DNA of 47,377 nt from Oxalobacteraceae bacterium (GTDB lineage: Bacteria > Pseudomonadota > Gammaproteobacteria > Burkholderiales > Burkholderiaceae_D): positions 1 through 47,377 of the forward strand of contig RGFZ01000021.1 in the NCBI GenBank assembly GCA_010024875.1. The letters are read 5' to 3'. Both the position numbers and the translations under genes were made by a program. The notes beneath the pieces are model-generated. The model worked only from the letters and a program-made list of their open reading frames with translations, made no database searches and was not told where the DNA came from. Shown piece after piece: positions 27,216 to 39,921 of the stretch (its first letter is position 1; the number at the start of each line of letters is the position of its first letter).

Positions 27216-28286
27216 TTATGCCAGCGCCTTCACCACCGCGTCACCCATCTCGACCGTGCCCACCTTGGTCGTACCGGCCTCATGAATATCTGGTGTGCGC
27301 AAGCCTTGCGCCAGCACTTGTTTCACCGCGTTCTCGATGCGGTCTGCCTCGGCAGGCAAGTTCAGGGAGAAACGCAGCATCATCGCTGCCGACAAAATCG
27401 TCGCCAGCGGATTCGCAATACCCTTGCCAGCAATGTCAGGCGCAGAGCCATGCGAAGGCTCATACAGACCTTTGCTGTTGGCATCCAGCGAAGCTGAGGG
27501 CAGCATGCCAATCGAGCCAGTCAGCATCGCTGCTGCATCTGACAAGATGTCGCCAAACATATTGCCAGTGACGATCACGTCGAATTTTTTGGGTGCGCGC
27601 ACCAGCTGCATTGCGGCGTTGTCGACATACATGTGATCCAGCTCGACATCCGGATATTCTTTGTGCACATCGGTAACGATGTCTTTCCAGAATTGGAAAG
27701 TCTCCAACACATTGGCTTTGTCCACACTGGTCAGGCGCTTGCTGCGCTTGCGTGCTGCCTGGAAGGCCACATGCGCGATGCGGCGGATCTCGGGTTCTGA
27801 GTAGCGCATGGTGTCAAAAGCTTCGCGCGCGCCCTTGAACAGACCATCAGGCGCCTCGCGCACGCCACGCGGCTGACCGAAATAGATATCGCCATTGAGC
27901 TCGCGCACGATGAGAATATCCAGACCCGATACCACTTCGGGTTTCAGCGTCGATGCGCCGACCAGTTCGGGATACAAAATCGCGGGACGGAAGTTTGCGA
28001 ACAGTGTCAGATGCTTGCGCAAGCCGAGAATCGCCTGCTCGGGACGCAGCGCGCGCTCCAGCGTGTCGTACTTCCAGTCACCCACAGCGCCGAACAGAAT
28101 CGCATCGGCTTCCTTTGCCAGCTTCAGTGTGCCCTCGGGTAGCGGGTGGCCATGCGCCTCGTAACCAGCACCGCCCACAGGTGCGGTCTCCATCTCGAAT
28201 GTCTGGCCGAGTGCGTTAAGCACTTTGACCGCCTGTTCAACGATCTCGGTGCCGATGCCGTCGCCCGGCAGGATTGCGATTTTCAT
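27216..28286 (-). CDS. leuB: 3-isopropylmalate dehydrogenase
   Basis: 356 aa from the ATG at 28286 ([19 protein letters not shown]). Oxidatively decarboxylates 3-isopropylmalate. The Arg cluster of the active site is seen in [13 protein letters not shown], Tyr in DIYFGQPRG, and metal Asp residues in [20 protein letters not shown]-binding ends with [19 protein letters not shown]. The gene follows leuD by 17 bp. Confidence 0.97.
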   Translation of the reverse strand: MKIAILPGDGIGTEIVEQAVKVLNALGQTFEMETAPVGGAGYEAHGHPLPEGTLKLAKEADAILFGAVGDWKYDTLERALRPEQAILGLRKHLTLFANFRPAILYPELVGASTLKPEVVSGLDILIVRELNGDIYFGQPRGVREAPDGLFKGAREAFDTMRYSEPEIRRIAHVAFQAARKRSKRLTSVDKANVLETFQFWKDIVTDVHKEYPDVELDHMYVDNAAMQLVRAPKKFDVIVTGNMFGDILSDAAAMLTGSIGMLPSASLDANSKGLYEPSHGSAPDIAGKGIANPLATILSAAMMLRFSLNLPAEADRIENAVKQVLAQGLRTPDIHEAGTTKVGTVEMGDAVVKALA

Positions 28287-28303
28287 GGTGATTGTGTTTG
28301 GGT

Positions 28304-28951
28304 TTAAATCGTGTTTGCCAGCCAAGGGAAGCGGCTGATGTGGCGCTCCTCGAATTCGCGGATGGCATCGGCTTTTTGCAAGGTAAGACCAATGTCATCC
28401 AGCCCGTTGAGCAGACAGTGCTTACGGAATTCGTCAATCTCGAAATGGAAGGTCGAGCTGCCATTGGCGGTCGATACCGTTTGCTCGGCCAGATCGATGA
28501 CCAGGCGGTAACCGGGGAAGGCTTTCACCTCATTGAAAATTTGCTCGACCTCGGCCTCGGAGAGGCGCACCGGCAGCAAACCATTCTTGAAGCAGTTGTT
28601 AAAGAAAATATCGGCAAAGCTCGGCGCAATCACTGCGCGAAAGCCATACTGATCCAGCGCCCACGGCGCATGCTCGCGCGAGGACCCACAGCCAAAGTTC
28701 TTGCGTGCCAGAAGAACAGAGGCGCCCTGATAGCGCGGCTGGTTCAGTACGAAATCCGGATTCAGCGGACGCTTGCTGTTATCCATGCCAGGCTCGCCGT
28801 GATCGAGATAACGCCACTCGTCGAACAAGTTGGGGCCAAAGCCTGAGCGCTTGATCGATTTCAGGAATTGCTTGGGAATGATGGCGTCGGTATCGACATT
28901 CGCGCGATCTAGCGGCACGACCAGCCCATCGAGTACAGTGAATTTATTCAT
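28304..28951 (-). CDS. leuD: 3-isopropylmalate dehydratase small subunit
   Basis: 215 aa swivel-domain subunit that pairs with LeuC. The start reads [20 protein letters not shown], with the conserved [12 protein letters not shown], and the substrate loop [15 protein letters not shown] is intact. It starts 5 bp after the entericidin-type lipoprotein stop, so translation is likely coupled to it. Confidence 0.97.
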   Translation of the reverse strand: MNKFTVLDGLVVPLDRANVDTDAIIPKQFLKSIKRSGFGPNLFDEWRYLDHGEPGMDNSKRPLNPDFVLNQPRYQGASVLLARKNFGCGSSREHAPWALDQYGFRAVIAPSFADIFFNNCFKNGLLPVRLSEAEVEQIFNEVKAFPGYRLVIDLAEQTVSTANGSSTFHFEIDEFRKHCLLNGLDDIGLTLQKADAIREFEERHISRFPWLANTI

Positions 28952-28956
28952 GATGA

Positions 28957-29082
28957 TTATTTTTTACCTGCTTCCTGGACTTTCTCGCCCAGCTTTTCAA
29001 CGTCTTTGCCTATGCCTTGAATAGTGTTGCAGCCAGCCAGTGCGAAGTTTGCGATGAGCAGGATGGCGAGGATGTTTTTCAT
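28957..29082 (-). CDS. Entericidin A/B-family small lipoprotein
   Basis: A 41-aa lipoprotein placed between leuC and leuD. It starts [18 protein letters not shown], a short signal with lipobox ALAGC and the lipidated Cys18, followed by [18 protein letters not shown], the amphipathic helix typical of EcnA/EcnB entericidins. In Escherichia coli EcnA/EcnB form an antidote/bacteriolytic pair; here a single copy is present. Insertion between leuC and leuD is, as I recall, shared by other Burkholderiales. Its role there is unknown. The start has GGGAGCCC upstream as a possible ribosome site. Confidence 0.9.
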   Translation of the reverse strand: MKNILAILLIANFALAGCNTIQGIGKDVEKLGEKVQEAGKK

Positions 29083-29112
29083 GATGGGCTCCCTGAATAC
29101 AGATACTTGGTA

Positions 29113-30513
29113 TTACAGACCGCGTACGTCAACAAAGTGACCTGCAACGCCAGCTGCGGCCGCCATCGCGGGACTGACGAGATGCGTGCGCCCGCCCGCG
29201 CCCTGACGTCCCTCGAAATTGCGGTTGGAAGTCGACGCGCAGCGCTCGCCGGGCTCCAGACGGTCAGCATTCATGGCAAGGCACATCGAGCAGCCCGGCT
29301 CACGCCATTCAAAACCGGCGTCCTTGAAAATCTTGTCCAGACCTTCTCGCTCGGCCTGCTCTTTCACCAGACCGGAACCTGGTACCACCATCGCCAGTGT
29401 CACGTTGGATGCGCGATGCTTGCCACGCACGACGGCGGCTGCGGCGCGCAGATCTTCAATGCGTGAATTAGTACAAGAGCCGATGAAGACTTTATCAATG
29501 CGAATATCGGTGATCGCCGTGTTGGGCTTGAGATTCATGTAGACGAGTGCCTTTTCCATCGCGTCGCGCTTGACCGGATCTTTTTCCTTGTCAGGATCTG
29601 GCACGCGCGAATCGACGGGCACCACCATCTCGGGCGAGGTACCCCAGGTAACTTGCGGACGAATCTCGGCGGCATCGATCATCACCACCGCATCGAACTT
29701 TGCGTCCGGATCGGAATGCAACGTGCGCCAGTAGGCGACCGCCTGATCCCATTGCGGGCCGACCGGGGCGAACGGACGACCTTTGACGTAATTGATCGTG
29801 GCGTCATCGACCGCGACCATACCGGCCCGCGCACCCGCTTCGATGGCCATGTTGCAGACGGTCATGCGGCCTTCCATGGTCAGCGAGCGGATCGCCGAAC
29901 CAGCAAATTCGATCGCATAACCCGTACCGCCGGCCGTGCCGATTTTGCCGATGATGGCCAGCACGATGTCTTTGGCGGTGACGCCTGGGCCCAGCTTGCC
30001 CTCGACCTGAATCAGCATCGCCTTGGATTTTTTTGCGAGCAGTGTCTGCGTGGCCAGCACGTGCTCGACCTCGGAGGTGCCGATGCCATGCGCGAGGCAG
30101 GCAAATGCACCATGGGTGGACGTATGCGAGTCGCCGCAGACCACGGTCATACCGGGTAGCGTCGCGCCCTGCTCCGGCCCGATCACGTGCACGATGCCCT
30201 GACGCTTGTCATTCATGTTGAAGTAAGTGAGCGCGTAATCCTTCGCGTTCTGGTCCAGCGTCTCGACCTGCAGCCGCGATATCGGATCGGCGATGCCACC
30301 GGCGCGATTGGTGGTCGGCACATTGTGGTCAGCGACCACCAGATTCGCCGATGTGCGCCAGGGCTGGCGGTCGGCCAGCTTCAGGCCCTCGAAAGCCTGC
30401 GGGCTGGTGACTTCATGGATCAGATGGCGGTCAATGTAGAGAACAGCGGTGCCGTCGTCTGCGGTATGCACCACGTGGGACTGCCAGAGTTTGTCGTAGA
30501 GAGTTTGGGCCAT
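29113..30513 (-). CDS. leuC: 3-isopropylmalate dehydratase large subunit
   Basis: 466 aa aconitase-family [4Fe-4S] enzyme. Cluster Cys residues appear in [13 protein letters not shown] and [38 protein letters not shown], written here in two parts as [13 protein letters not shown] and GIGTSEVEH, is the family signature. Works with LeuD to isomerise 2-isopropylmalate. First gene of the leuC-entericidin-leuD-leuB-asd run. A CATAAT box lies in the 120-bp upstream gap but without a convincing -35. Confidence 0.97.
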   Translation of the reverse strand: MAQTLYDKLWQSHVVHTADDGTAVLYIDRHLIHEVTSPQAFEGLKLADRQPWRTSANLVVADHNVPTTNRAGGIADPISRLQVETLDQNAKDYALTYFNMNDKRQGIVHVIGPEQGATLPGMTVVCGDSHTSTHGAFACLAHGIGTSEVEHVLATQTLLAKKSKAMLIQVEGKLGPGVTAKDIVLAIIGKIGTAGGTGYAIEFAGSAIRSLTMEGRMTVCNMAIEAGARAGMVAVDDATINYVKGRPFAPVGPQWDQAVAYWRTLHSDPDAKFDAVVMIDAAEIRPQVTWGTSPEMVVPVDSRVPDPDKEKDPVKRDAMEKALVYMNLKPNTAITDIRIDKVFIGSCTNSRIEDLRAAAAVVRGKHRASNVTLAMVVPGSGLVKEQAEREGLDKIFKDAGFEWREPGCSMCLAMNADRLEPGERCASTSNRNFEGRQGAGGRTHLVSPAMAAAAGVAGHFVDVRGL

Positions 30514-30635
30514 GGGGGGACGGGGCTATTTGCCCGGCGAATCAAGGAAAACAGCCCTAAATTATGCCACACCAACCCTTGCCCAATCCCCTCGGGAAAG
30601 CGGTTTTACCCAACCGATCCCGATTGAAACTCGTC

Positions 30636-31457
30636 TTAGCCCCGGGGTTTCGCTTGTTGATAGAGCGGCAGCACGCGCTCGGAGTACTTGGTCAAATCCT
30701 TCACCCGATCTGCCCGTGGCGGGTGGGTAGACATGAATTTCGGCGGTTCATCGCCACCGGTCTGGCCCATTTTCTGCCACAGCGTTATCGCGGCGCGCGG
30801 ATCATAACCGGCGCGCGCTGCCAGCTCGACACCGATACGATCGGCCTCGGTCTCGTGCGCGCGCGAGTTCGGCAAACCGAGCAAGCCCTGATAGGCGTAC
30901 TCCATGCCCCTTTGCCCGATCTGCCCGACACCGGCCACCGCCGCGACAATCGAAATGCCGATGCCGGCGATCGCCTGCTCGGAGGCGCGCTCGCGGGAAT
31001 GCTCGCGCAATGCATGAGCGATCTCGTGACCCATCACGGCGGCCAGTTCATCGTCAGAAATTTTCAGCTTCTCGATCAATCCGGTATAGAACGCGATTTT
31101 CCCGCCGGGCATGCACCAGGCATTCACCTCATTAGAGGTCAGCACATTGACTTCCCATTTCCAGCCCAGCGCATCCTTGCGGAAGGCCGGAGTCTGTTTG
31201 ATCAGCTTGTCAGCAATCGTCTTGACGCGCTCATACTGAGCGGGGTCGGCATTCAGCTTGCCTTTTTTTTCTGCCTCGGCCAGCACTTGCGCGTACTGTT
31301 TGTTGGCGCTTTGTTCGATAGCCTCGGCCGAGACCGCCATGCGCTGCGTGCGATCCACGCCCACCGTGCCCGCTTGCGTGGTTTGAACGGTCTGACAAGC
31401 CCCCAAAGGAAGCGCCAGCAGTGCCACTAGCACTCCGCGATACAGCGTCACTCTCAT
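30636..31457 (-). CDS. M48-family metalloprotease lipoprotein
   Basis: 273 aa from the ATG at 31457. Signal peptide with lipobox LALPLGAC places it in the outer or inner membrane facing the periplasm. The zinc motif HEIAH lies in AAVMGHEIAHALREHSRERA, and the third ligand Glu region in SRAHETEADRIGVELAARAG. This is the Ste24-like M48 type seen in LoiP/BepA periplasmic quality-control proteases. The ATG overlaps the MFS gene stop by 4 bp (ATGA), so the two are co-translated. Confidence 0.92.
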   Translation of the reverse strand: MRVTLYRGVLVALLALPLGACQTVQTTQAGTVGVDRTQRMAVSAEAIEQSANKQYAQVLAEAEKKGKLNADPAQYERVKTIADKLIKQTPAFRKDALGWKWEVNVLTSNEVNAWCMPGGKIAFYTGLIEKLKISDDELAAVMGHEIAHALREHSRERASEQAIAGIGISIVAAVAGVGQIGQRGMEYAYQGLLGLPNSRAHETEADRIGVELAARAGYDPRAAITLWQKMGQTGGDEPPKFMSTHPPRADRVKDLTKYSERVLPLYQQAKPRG

Positions 31458-32635
31458 GAATCTCTCCCTGCCTCTGCCTGCCAGTGATAACTCAGGATCG
31501 CCGCCAGCAGCCCCAGCAAGGACATGAGCGCGGCAATCAGATAGACCGGACGGGCGCCCAATGTATCCCAGCAAGCTGACAGCAGCAAGCCGCCCAGCGT
31601 GCCTCCAAGTCCATAAGAGATGCTGATAAACAGTGCCTGACCGCGCGCTTGCAAGGGCCCGGAGAACCAGCGCTGCAAGGTCGCGATCGACGCCGAGTGA
31701 TGCACACCAAACGTCGCCGCATGCAGCACTTGCGCGAGCAACAGTACGATCAGCGACTGAGCGCCGACACCGATCATCAGGAAGCGCACCACCGCGATCG
31801 CCAGACTGAACAGCATCAGAGGACGAATGCCGAAGCGGCGAAACAACGGGGCCTGATAAAAAAAGAACATGATTTCTACCAGCACGCCCAGCGACCACAT
31901 CAGACCGATCACGGTCTTGCTGTAGCCAATGTCGGACAAGTAAAGCGAGTAGTACACATACAGCGATGAGTGCGCCGCCACCATCATGAAGGTCGAGACA
32001 AAAAACGCCAGCACCTGCCGCTGCCGCAGCAAGCTGCGCACCGAGGGCACGTCATGCAGATGGGTCGCGGGCGCGTCTTCGCTCATGTTCAGCGTGACAC
32101 CGCAGACCATCAGCAAGAGTGAGAGCGCGATCCACGGCATCAGCGCGATACCCTGCCAGTCGAGCAGCTGCCCTGACAGCATGACCGCTACAATGAAACC
32201 GACCGAACCCCAGAGACGCAGCCGTCCATAATGCGTAAGATCACCGCGCATCGCGGACAGCATCAGCGCCTCGGAGATCGGCCCCTGTGCACTGGTAAAC
32301 AGATTCACCGTCACCATCAGCGCAAAGAAAAAACCAAAGCTCTCGCCCCAGAACATGCCGCAGAACGCCATCGCGGCGGCTGCCGAGGTAAAGCGCAGCA
32401 CATTGACCCGCTGCCGCGTGTGATCTGCCACCCAGCCCCACAGATTGGGGCCAAAGATACGCATCACCTGCATCAGCGACATCAGTACGCCGATCTGGGC
32501 GGCGCTGATGCCTTTGTCCGCGAAATACAGGCTTGCATAAGGTGAGAACACGCCCACGTAGCCGTAATACGCGAAGAAGAACAGCGCGAAGTTAAGCGAC
32601 TGGGCGGGTTTGGAAGCTAAAGTCACAGAAATCAC
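31454..32635 (-). CDS. MFS transporter, MFS_1-like / HcaT type
   Basis: 393 aa with about twelve membrane helices, starting from a GTG at 32635. YYGYVGVFSPYASLYFADKG and GRLRLWGSVGFIVAV are typical of the MFS_1_like group that includes the 3-phenylpropionate permease HcaT and LacY-like symporters. Substrate cannot be told from sequence. It lies between aroC and the M48 protease, overlapping the latter. Confidence 0.85.
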   Translation of the reverse strand: MISVTLASKPAQSLNFALFFFAYYGYVGVFSPYASLYFADKGISAAQIGVLMSLMQVMRIFGPNLWGWVADHTRQRVNVLRFTSAAAAMAFCGMFWGESFGFFFALMVTVNLFTSAQGPISEALMLSAMRGDLTHYGRLRLWGSVGFIVAVMLSGQLLDWQGIALMPWIALSLLLMVCGVTLNMSEDAPATHLHDVPSVRSLLRQRQVLAFFVSTFMMVAAHSSLYVYYSLYLSDIGYSKTVIGLMWSLGVLVEIMFFFYQAPLFRRFGIRPLMLFSLAIAVVRFLMIGVGAQSLIVLLLAQVLHAATFGVHHSASIATLQRWFSGPLQARGQALFISISYGLGGTLGGLLLSACWDTLGARPVYLIAALMSLLGLLAAILSYHWQAEAGRDS

Positions 32636-32728
32636 GAATGGTTGCCGAAATCACCGGGTCTCGGCATGGGCCGCGATGAAAGCAGCGCCCATCGCCATCG
32701 GCCAGGCCGGCGCCTGAGCGCGATGCCC

Positions 32729-33814
32729 TTATGATGTCGAGTACGAATGACTGACGTCGCCGCACTGGGCGCGGTGACGCAACGCATGGTCCATGAGCAC
32801 CAGCGCGAGCATCGCCTCGGCGATCGGCGTCGCACGTATGCCCACGCAGGGATCGTGGCGACCGAAAGTCTCGACCATCACCGGATTGCCGTCTCGGTCG
32901 ATTGAACGGCGCGGCGTGCGTATGCTGGACGTGGGCTTGATCGCAATGGATACCGTGATGTCCTGACCCGACGAAATCCCGCCAAGAACGCCACCGGCAT
33001 TGTTACCAACAAAACCATCCGGCGTGATTTCATCGCCGTGCTCGGTGCCCTTTTGCGCAACCGAACGGAAACCGGCACCAATCTCTACGCCCTTCACCGC
33101 ATTGATGCCCATCATCGCGTAAGCGATATCAGCATCGAGCTTGTCGAACAGTGGCTCGCCCAAACCGACCGGCACCTGCTGCGCCACGATCTCGATCCGC
33201 GCGCCACAGGAATCTCCTGCCTTGCGCAGATCGTCCATGTATGACTCCAGCCGTGGAATGATATCGGCGTTCGCCGCGAAAAACGGATTGTTGTGAACAT
33301 GATCCCACGACTGAAAAGGAATCGCGATCTCGCCCAGCTGGCTCATGCATCCGCGGAAGGTGGTGCCATATTGCAGCTGCAGCCATTTGCGCGCAACTGC
33401 CGCTGCGCCCACGACCGGCGCGGTCAATCGCGCAGAAGAACGTCCGCCACCGCGCGGATCGCGAATACCGTATTTATGCCAGTAGGTGAAATCTGCATGA
33501 CCGGGGCGAAAGCGATCGACGATATTGCCATAATCCTGGCTGCGCTGATCTTCATTGCGTATCAGCAGCGCAATTGGCGTACCGGTGGTCTTGCCCTCAT
33601 AGACGCCGGAGAGAATCTCGACGGTGTCCGATTCTTTGCGCTGCGTGACATGGCGCGAGGTACCTGGCTTGCGACGGTCGAGCTCGGGCTGAATGTCGGC
33701 TTCCGACAGCGGCATGCCCGGCGGACAGCCATCGATCACGCAACCGATGGCGGGACCGTGAGATTCGCCGAAGGTGGTGACACAAAAAAGCTTACCTATC
33801 GTATTGCCAGACAT
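32729..33814 (-). CDS. aroC: Chorismate synthase
   Basis: 361 aa. Makes chorismate from EPSP with reduced FMN, the last common step of aromatic synthesis. Signatures: [16 protein letters not shown] at the start, [30 protein letters not shown], and near the end [19 protein letters not shown]. Intact and of normal length. The LplT-like gene is upstream by 30 bp on the same strand. Confidence 0.97.
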   Translation of the reverse strand: MSGNTIGKLFCVTTFGESHGPAIGCVIDGCPPGMPLSEADIQPELDRRKPGTSRHVTQRKESDTVEILSGVYEGKTTGTPIALLIRNEDQRSQDYGNIVDRFRPGHADFTYWHKYGIRDPRGGGRSSARLTAPVVGAAAVARKWLQLQYGTTFRGCMSQLGEIAIPFQSWDHVHNNPFFAANADIIPRLESYMDDLRKAGDSCGARIEIVAQQVPVGLGEPLFDKLDADIAYAMMGINAVKGVEIGAGFRSVAQKGTEHGDEITPDGFVGNNAGGVLGGISSGQDITVSIAIKPTSSIRTPRRSIDRDGNPVMVETFGRHDPCVGIRATPIAEAMLALVLMDHALRHRAQCGDVSHSYSTS

Positions 33815-33844
33815 GGTGAGGAAAATGAGGTGTGCGAAAAACCG

Positions 33845-35176
33845 TCATTTTACCAGCGGCGGCCTGCCGAAGAAGTCTGCCAGCCATGTCCACAGCGCGC
33901 GCGGATACTCCGGCTGCTTCAGGCACAGTGCGATCAACACTGCCAGATTCAGCATGGCGGTGGTCGCGAAGATCTCGGGCACAGACAGACCTGCTTGCAA
34001 CAGCACCATTGCCAGCAGCGCCGCCACCACCATGAACAGGGCGTTGAGTATATTCATACCGCCAATGATGCGCGATAGATGGCTGCGCTCGGCACGCGTC
34101 TGTATCAACGTGAATAAAGGCACAACAAAAATACCACCCGCCATGCCGAGCATCAGGCAGTCGACCAGGATGCGGAACTGCTCGCCGATCAGCAGGTCCT
34201 GCGCGATCAGCAGCGAAGGCATGGGCCCAAGGCTGGCCAAATACAGATCAATACCAAATGCGGTCAGTCCCAGCGCGCCGATCGGCACCAGTCCCAGCTG
34301 CAGACGTCCGCCGGACAAACGCTCGCACATCAGCGAACCCGCACCGATGCCGAGGGAAAACGCGGTCAGCAGGACAGCGAAAATCTCCGGCGCGCCATGC
34401 AATACATCGCGTGCGTAGACAGGGAATTGCGCAAGCACGATCGCGCCGAAAAACCAGAACCAGGAATTGGCCAGCATTGCAGCGAACACATCAGAGCGGC
34501 TGGCCGCAAAGCGCAGGTTGCGCAGCACCTCCGGGAAGGGATTGCGGCTGATCGCAAGCTCGGGCACTGGCGCGGGTGTCGCGGGTACGGCCAACGTGAA
34601 TAACAAACCGAAGATGGCCACCAACACAGTCGACCAGATGATCATGTGCACGCCGATCGCTCCCCAGCTGACCAGGCCGGCACCGATCAGCTGGCCGCTG
34701 AGTATGCCGACGAAGGTACCCATCTGCACCATGCCATTACCACCCACCAGCTCACCCGCGTCAAGATGCTGCGGCAGGTAGGAATGCTTGACCGGCCCGA
34801 ACAAGGTCGAGTGCAAGCCCATGCCGACCACGGCGAGTACCAGCACCCACAACTGATGCGTATACCAGCCCACCGCCGCTACCAGCATGATGAGGATTTC
34901 CAGCACTTTGACGGAACGCATCAGCCGCGCCTTGTCGAACTTATCGGCCATCTCACCGGCCGTGGCTGACGCCAGCATGAAAGGCAGAATGAAAAGGCCA
35001 GCGATCAGGTTGTTGAGCAGGCCCACATTCAGCGAGGTCCATGCCGCTGCATCGAAGGTGATCACGGTCACCAGCGCCGTCTTGAACAGATTGTCGTTGA
35101 AAGCGCCGAGAAACTGCGCGCCAAAGAAGGGAGCAAAACGACGCTGGGTCAGTAGTGCAAACTGGCCTGAACTCAC
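33845..35176 (-). CDS. MFS transporter, LplT-like lysophospholipid flippase family
   Basis: 443 aa, about twelve membrane helices, from a GTG at 35176. The N-terminus RRFAPFFGAQFLGAFNDNLF and the motif GMGLHSTLFGPVKHSYLPQ are characteristic of LplT, which flips lysophosphatidylethanolamine across the inner membrane for reacylation. No aas acyltransferase lies beside it here, so the substrate is inferred. It sits between the CBS protein and aroC. Confidence 0.85.
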   Translation of the reverse strand: MSSGQFALLTQRRFAPFFGAQFLGAFNDNLFKTALVTVITFDAAAWTSLNVGLLNNLIAGLFILPFMLASATAGEMADKFDKARLMRSVKVLEILIMLVAAVGWYTHQLWVLVLAVVGMGLHSTLFGPVKHSYLPQHLDAGELVGGNGMVQMGTFVGILSGQLIGAGLVSWGAIGVHMIIWSTVLVAIFGLLFTLAVPATPAPVPELAISRNPFPEVLRNLRFAASRSDVFAAMLANSWFWFFGAIVLAQFPVYARDVLHGAPEIFAVLLTAFSLGIGAGSLMCERLSGGRLQLGLVPIGALGLTAFGIDLYLASLGPMPSLLIAQDLLIGEQFRILVDCLMLGMAGGIFVVPLFTLIQTRAERSHLSRIIGGMNILNALFMVVAALLAMVLLQAGLSVPEIFATTAMLNLAVLIALCLKQPEYPRALWTWLADFFGRPPLVK

Positions 35177-35211
35177 TCGGTAAATTCCCTTGTTTTGTTT
35201 TTCTGAAGCAT

Positions 35212-35658
35212 CTACTCTTCCGTAGTTTCGGACGGCCAGTCGCGGATATAGGCCTTGAGCATCTTGTTCTCGAAGCTCTGCTCTTCGAACACGGCTTTGG
35301 CCACATCGTAAAAGGACATCACGCCCAACAGCACCTTGCCGTCGAGGACAGGCACATAACGCGCATGGCGCTCCAGCATCACGCGGCGAACCTCATTGAC
35401 TTCCGTGTCAGGCGAGATGGTCAGCATCTCGCGATCCATGTGATCGCCGACCGTGCCGGCGATCGTTCCGCGGTGGCGGTGCACGGCTTTCATCACTTCG
35501 CGAAAGCTCAGCAGCCCGACCAGCGAACCGCCCTGCATCACGACCAGTGAGCCGATGTCCTTCTCGCTCATGGTATCAACAGCATCGATCAGCGCTGTGT
35601 CGGGCGTGACGGTGAAGAGGATGTTGCCTTTGACTTTGAGGATTTCGGAAACTTTCAT
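35212..35658 (-). CDS. Tandem CBS-domain protein
   Basis: 148 aa from the ATG at 35658. It consists only of two CBS motifs: VTPDTALIDAVDTMSEKDIG with VVMQGGSLVGLLSFREVM, and ISPDTEVNEVRRVMLERHA with VLDGKVLLGVMSFYDVAK. Such pairs (Bateman modules) bind adenine nucleotides and act as energy sensors. No catalytic domain is attached; the partner is unknown. Divergent from metY. Confidence 0.88.
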   Translation of the reverse strand: MKVSEILKVKGNILFTVTPDTALIDAVDTMSEKDIGSLVVMQGGSLVGLLSFREVMKAVHRHRGTIAGTVGDHMDREMLTISPDTEVNEVRRVMLERHARYVPVLDGKVLLGVMSFYDVAKAVFEEQSFENKMLKAYIRDWPSETTEE

Positions 35659-35782
35659 CGGTCGCCCCCAGAGGTGTATTTCATGAAGGGACTGTAGCCC
35701 ACCCCATTCAAAAAAGCCAGAGGGCTTGCGCACTGTGGGCAAGTCCCTGTGAAGACGGCCAAGCAATCAGCCTCTGGCGGCC

Positions 35783-35788
35783 TATAAT
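35783..35788 (+). promoter_or_regulatory. -10 box upstream of metY
   Basis: A perfect TATAAT stands about 52 bp before the metY start. No recognisable -35 hexamer is found at 16-18 bp upstream, so an activator may be needed. Confidence 0.4.
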
Positions 35789-35840
35789 CGATCATTGCTC
35801 TTACACCAAGCCAATAAACTGCCCCGGAGACCTGCCCCCG

Positions 35841-37151
35841 ATGAGTGAGCCCAAGTACCCAGGCTTCGATACCCTGTCGCTGCACGCGGGTGGCGCGCCC
35901 GACCCTGCGACCGGCGCGCGAGCGACCCCGATCTATCTGTCCACCTCATTCGTCTTTCGCGATTCTGATCATGCGGCCTCGCTGTTCAACATGGAGCGTT
36001 CCGGCCATGTCTATTCGCGTATTTCAAATCCCACCAATGCTGTACTGGAAGAGCGCATTGCGGCGCTCGAAGGCGGCGTCGCCGGGCTGGCCGTGGCCAG
36101 CGGGCAGGCAGCGTTGCATCTTGGTCTTGCTACCCTTGCCGGCGCCGGTTCGCATGTGCTCGCCTCGCGCGCGCTCTATGGCGGCTCGCAAAATCTGCTG
36201 GGCTACACGATGAAACGTTTCGGCATCGAGACGACCTTCATCGACCCTCGCGATCTGAACGCCTGGCGCGACAATATCCGCCCGAACACGAAGGTGCTCT
36301 TCGCCGAAACGCTGGGCAATCCGGGACTGGATGTCCTCGACATTCCGAATGTGGCCGCCATCGCGCATGATCATCATCTGCCATTGATGGTGGATTCGAC
36401 CTTCACGACGCCTTACCTGCTCAGACCTCTGGATCATGGCGCTGATCTGATCTTTCATTCAGCGACCAAATTTTTATGTGGTCACGGTACTGCCGTGGGT
36501 GGCTTGTTGATCGATGGCGGCACGTTCGACTGGCAGGCTGCGTATGACAAGACGGGGCGCTTCGCTGAACTGTGCGAACCCTACGATGGCTTTCATGGCA
36601 TGGTGTTCGCCGAAGAATCGACCGTCGGCGCCTTCTCGCTGCGCGCGCGTCGCGAGGGCTTGCGCGACTTTGGCGCGGTGATGAGTCCCTATAACGCCTT
36701 CACGATTCTGCAAGGCATTGAGACGCTGAGCCTACGCATGGAAAAGCATGTATCCAATGCACGCAAGATCGTTGAATTCCTTAGCACGCATCCAGCAATC
36801 GAATCGGTATCTTATCCGGAGCTACCTCATCATCCCGATCATGCGCTGGCAAAACAGCTGCTGCCCAAAGGCTGCGGCGCAGTGTTTTCGTTCGCGATCA
36901 AGGGAGACCGTGCTGCCGGACGACGTTTTGTCGAATCGCTGAGCCTATTCTCGCATCTCGCCAATGTCGGCGATGCGAAGTCTCTGGTGATTCACCCAGC
37001 CTCGACGACGCATTTCCGCGTGCCGACGGAACAACTCGCGGCCTCCGGCATCACTGAAGGCACGATGCGCTTGTCGATCGGCCTCGAAGATGCCGATGAT
37101 CTGATCGATGATCTCAAACGCGGTCTCAAAGCGGCGCAAAAAGGAGCGTAA
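35841..37151 (+). CDS. metY: O-acetylhomoserine sulfhydrylase
   Basis: 436 aa PLP enzyme of the OAH/OAS sulfhydrylase branch, longer than MetB/MetZ, forming homocysteine from O-acetylhomoserine and sulfide. Seen: GFDTLSLHAGGAPDPATGAR at the start, YSRISNPTNAVLEERIAALE, ASRALYGGSQNLLG, VDSTFTTPYLLRP, and the PLP Lys in IFHSATKFLCGHGTAVGG. The C-terminal LSIGLEDADDLIDDL is typical. The next gene, an alpha/beta hydrolase, follows by 3 bp, so the two form an operon. Confidence 0.93.
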   Translation: MSEPKYPGFDTLSLHAGGAPDPATGARATPIYLSTSFVFRDSDHAASLFNMERSGHVYSRISNPTNAVLEERIAALEGGVAGLAVASGQAALHLGLATLAGAGSHVLASRALYGGSQNLLGYTMKRFGIETTFIDPRDLNAWRDNIRPNTKVLFAETLGNPGLDVLDIPNVAAIAHDHHLPLMVDSTFTTPYLLRPLDHGADLIFHSATKFLCGHGTAVGGLLIDGGTFDWQAAYDKTGRFAELCEPYDGFHGMVFAEESTVGAFSLRARREGLRDFGAVMSPYNAFTILQGIETLSLRMEKHVSNARKIVEFLSTHPAIESVSYPELPHHPDHALAKQLLPKGCGAVFSFAIKGDRAAGRRFVESLSLFSHLANVGDAKSLVIHPASTTHFRVPTEQLAASGITEGTMRLSIGLEDADDLIDDLKRGLKAAQKGA

Positions 37152-37921
37152 GCGATGATCATTCAGCTGACACCTCATACAGCTTATGCCTACACTGGCG
37201 GCAAGACTTTCAACCCTGGCTTGCCGACTGCCATCTTCATTCACGGCGCGCAGAGTGATCATTCGGTGTGGGCGCTGCAGACGCGCTATTTCGCGCATCA
37301 TGGATTTTCCGTGTTGGCCGTTGATCTTCCAGGTCATGGGCGCAGTGCTGGCGCGCCGCTAAAAAGCGTCGAGGCCATGGCGGACTGGCTGAGCGAGGTG
37401 ATGCTCGCCGCCGCAGTGCAAAAGGCTGTGTTGATTGGCCACAGCATGGGATCCCTGATCGCACTCGAGACCGCCCTGCGAGCGAAAGATAGGGTCTGCG
37501 GCGTTGCGCTCGTGGGCACGGCTTATCCGATGAAAGTCTCTGCGCAATTACTGGAAGCTTCCGAACACCGCGAACCCGAGGCGATCGATATGGTTAACAT
37601 CTGGTCACACTCGGGCATCGCGCAAAAGCCGTCCGCGCCCGGTCCGGGCTTTTATGTGCCCGGTGGCGCACGGCGGCTGATGCAGCACGTCGCGCGCGGC
37701 AATCCGGACAAAGTCTTCTTCACGGATTTTTCCGCCTGCAATGCATATGCGAACGGTGAAGCTGCCGCCAGCGCACTGAGCTGTGCTGCAATGCTACTGC
37801 TGGGACGCAAGGACATCATGACGCCGCCCAAAGCCACCGCCGCGCTGCGCTCGGCGATGCCCAAGGCACGAGTGATACAGGTTGAGGGGAGCGGCCATTC
37901 ACTGATGGCAGAGCAGCCCGA

Positions 37922-39881
<1,960 letters not shown>

Positions 39882-39921
39882 CACGAGAATGATGCCTCAC
39901 TGATTCAGAAACGACACGCGA

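Noticed and set aside
30636-31898. 420-aa frame including the M48 protease
   Set aside because: The N-terminal part is antiparallel-frame noise inside the MFS gene; the lipoprotein signal begins at 31457.
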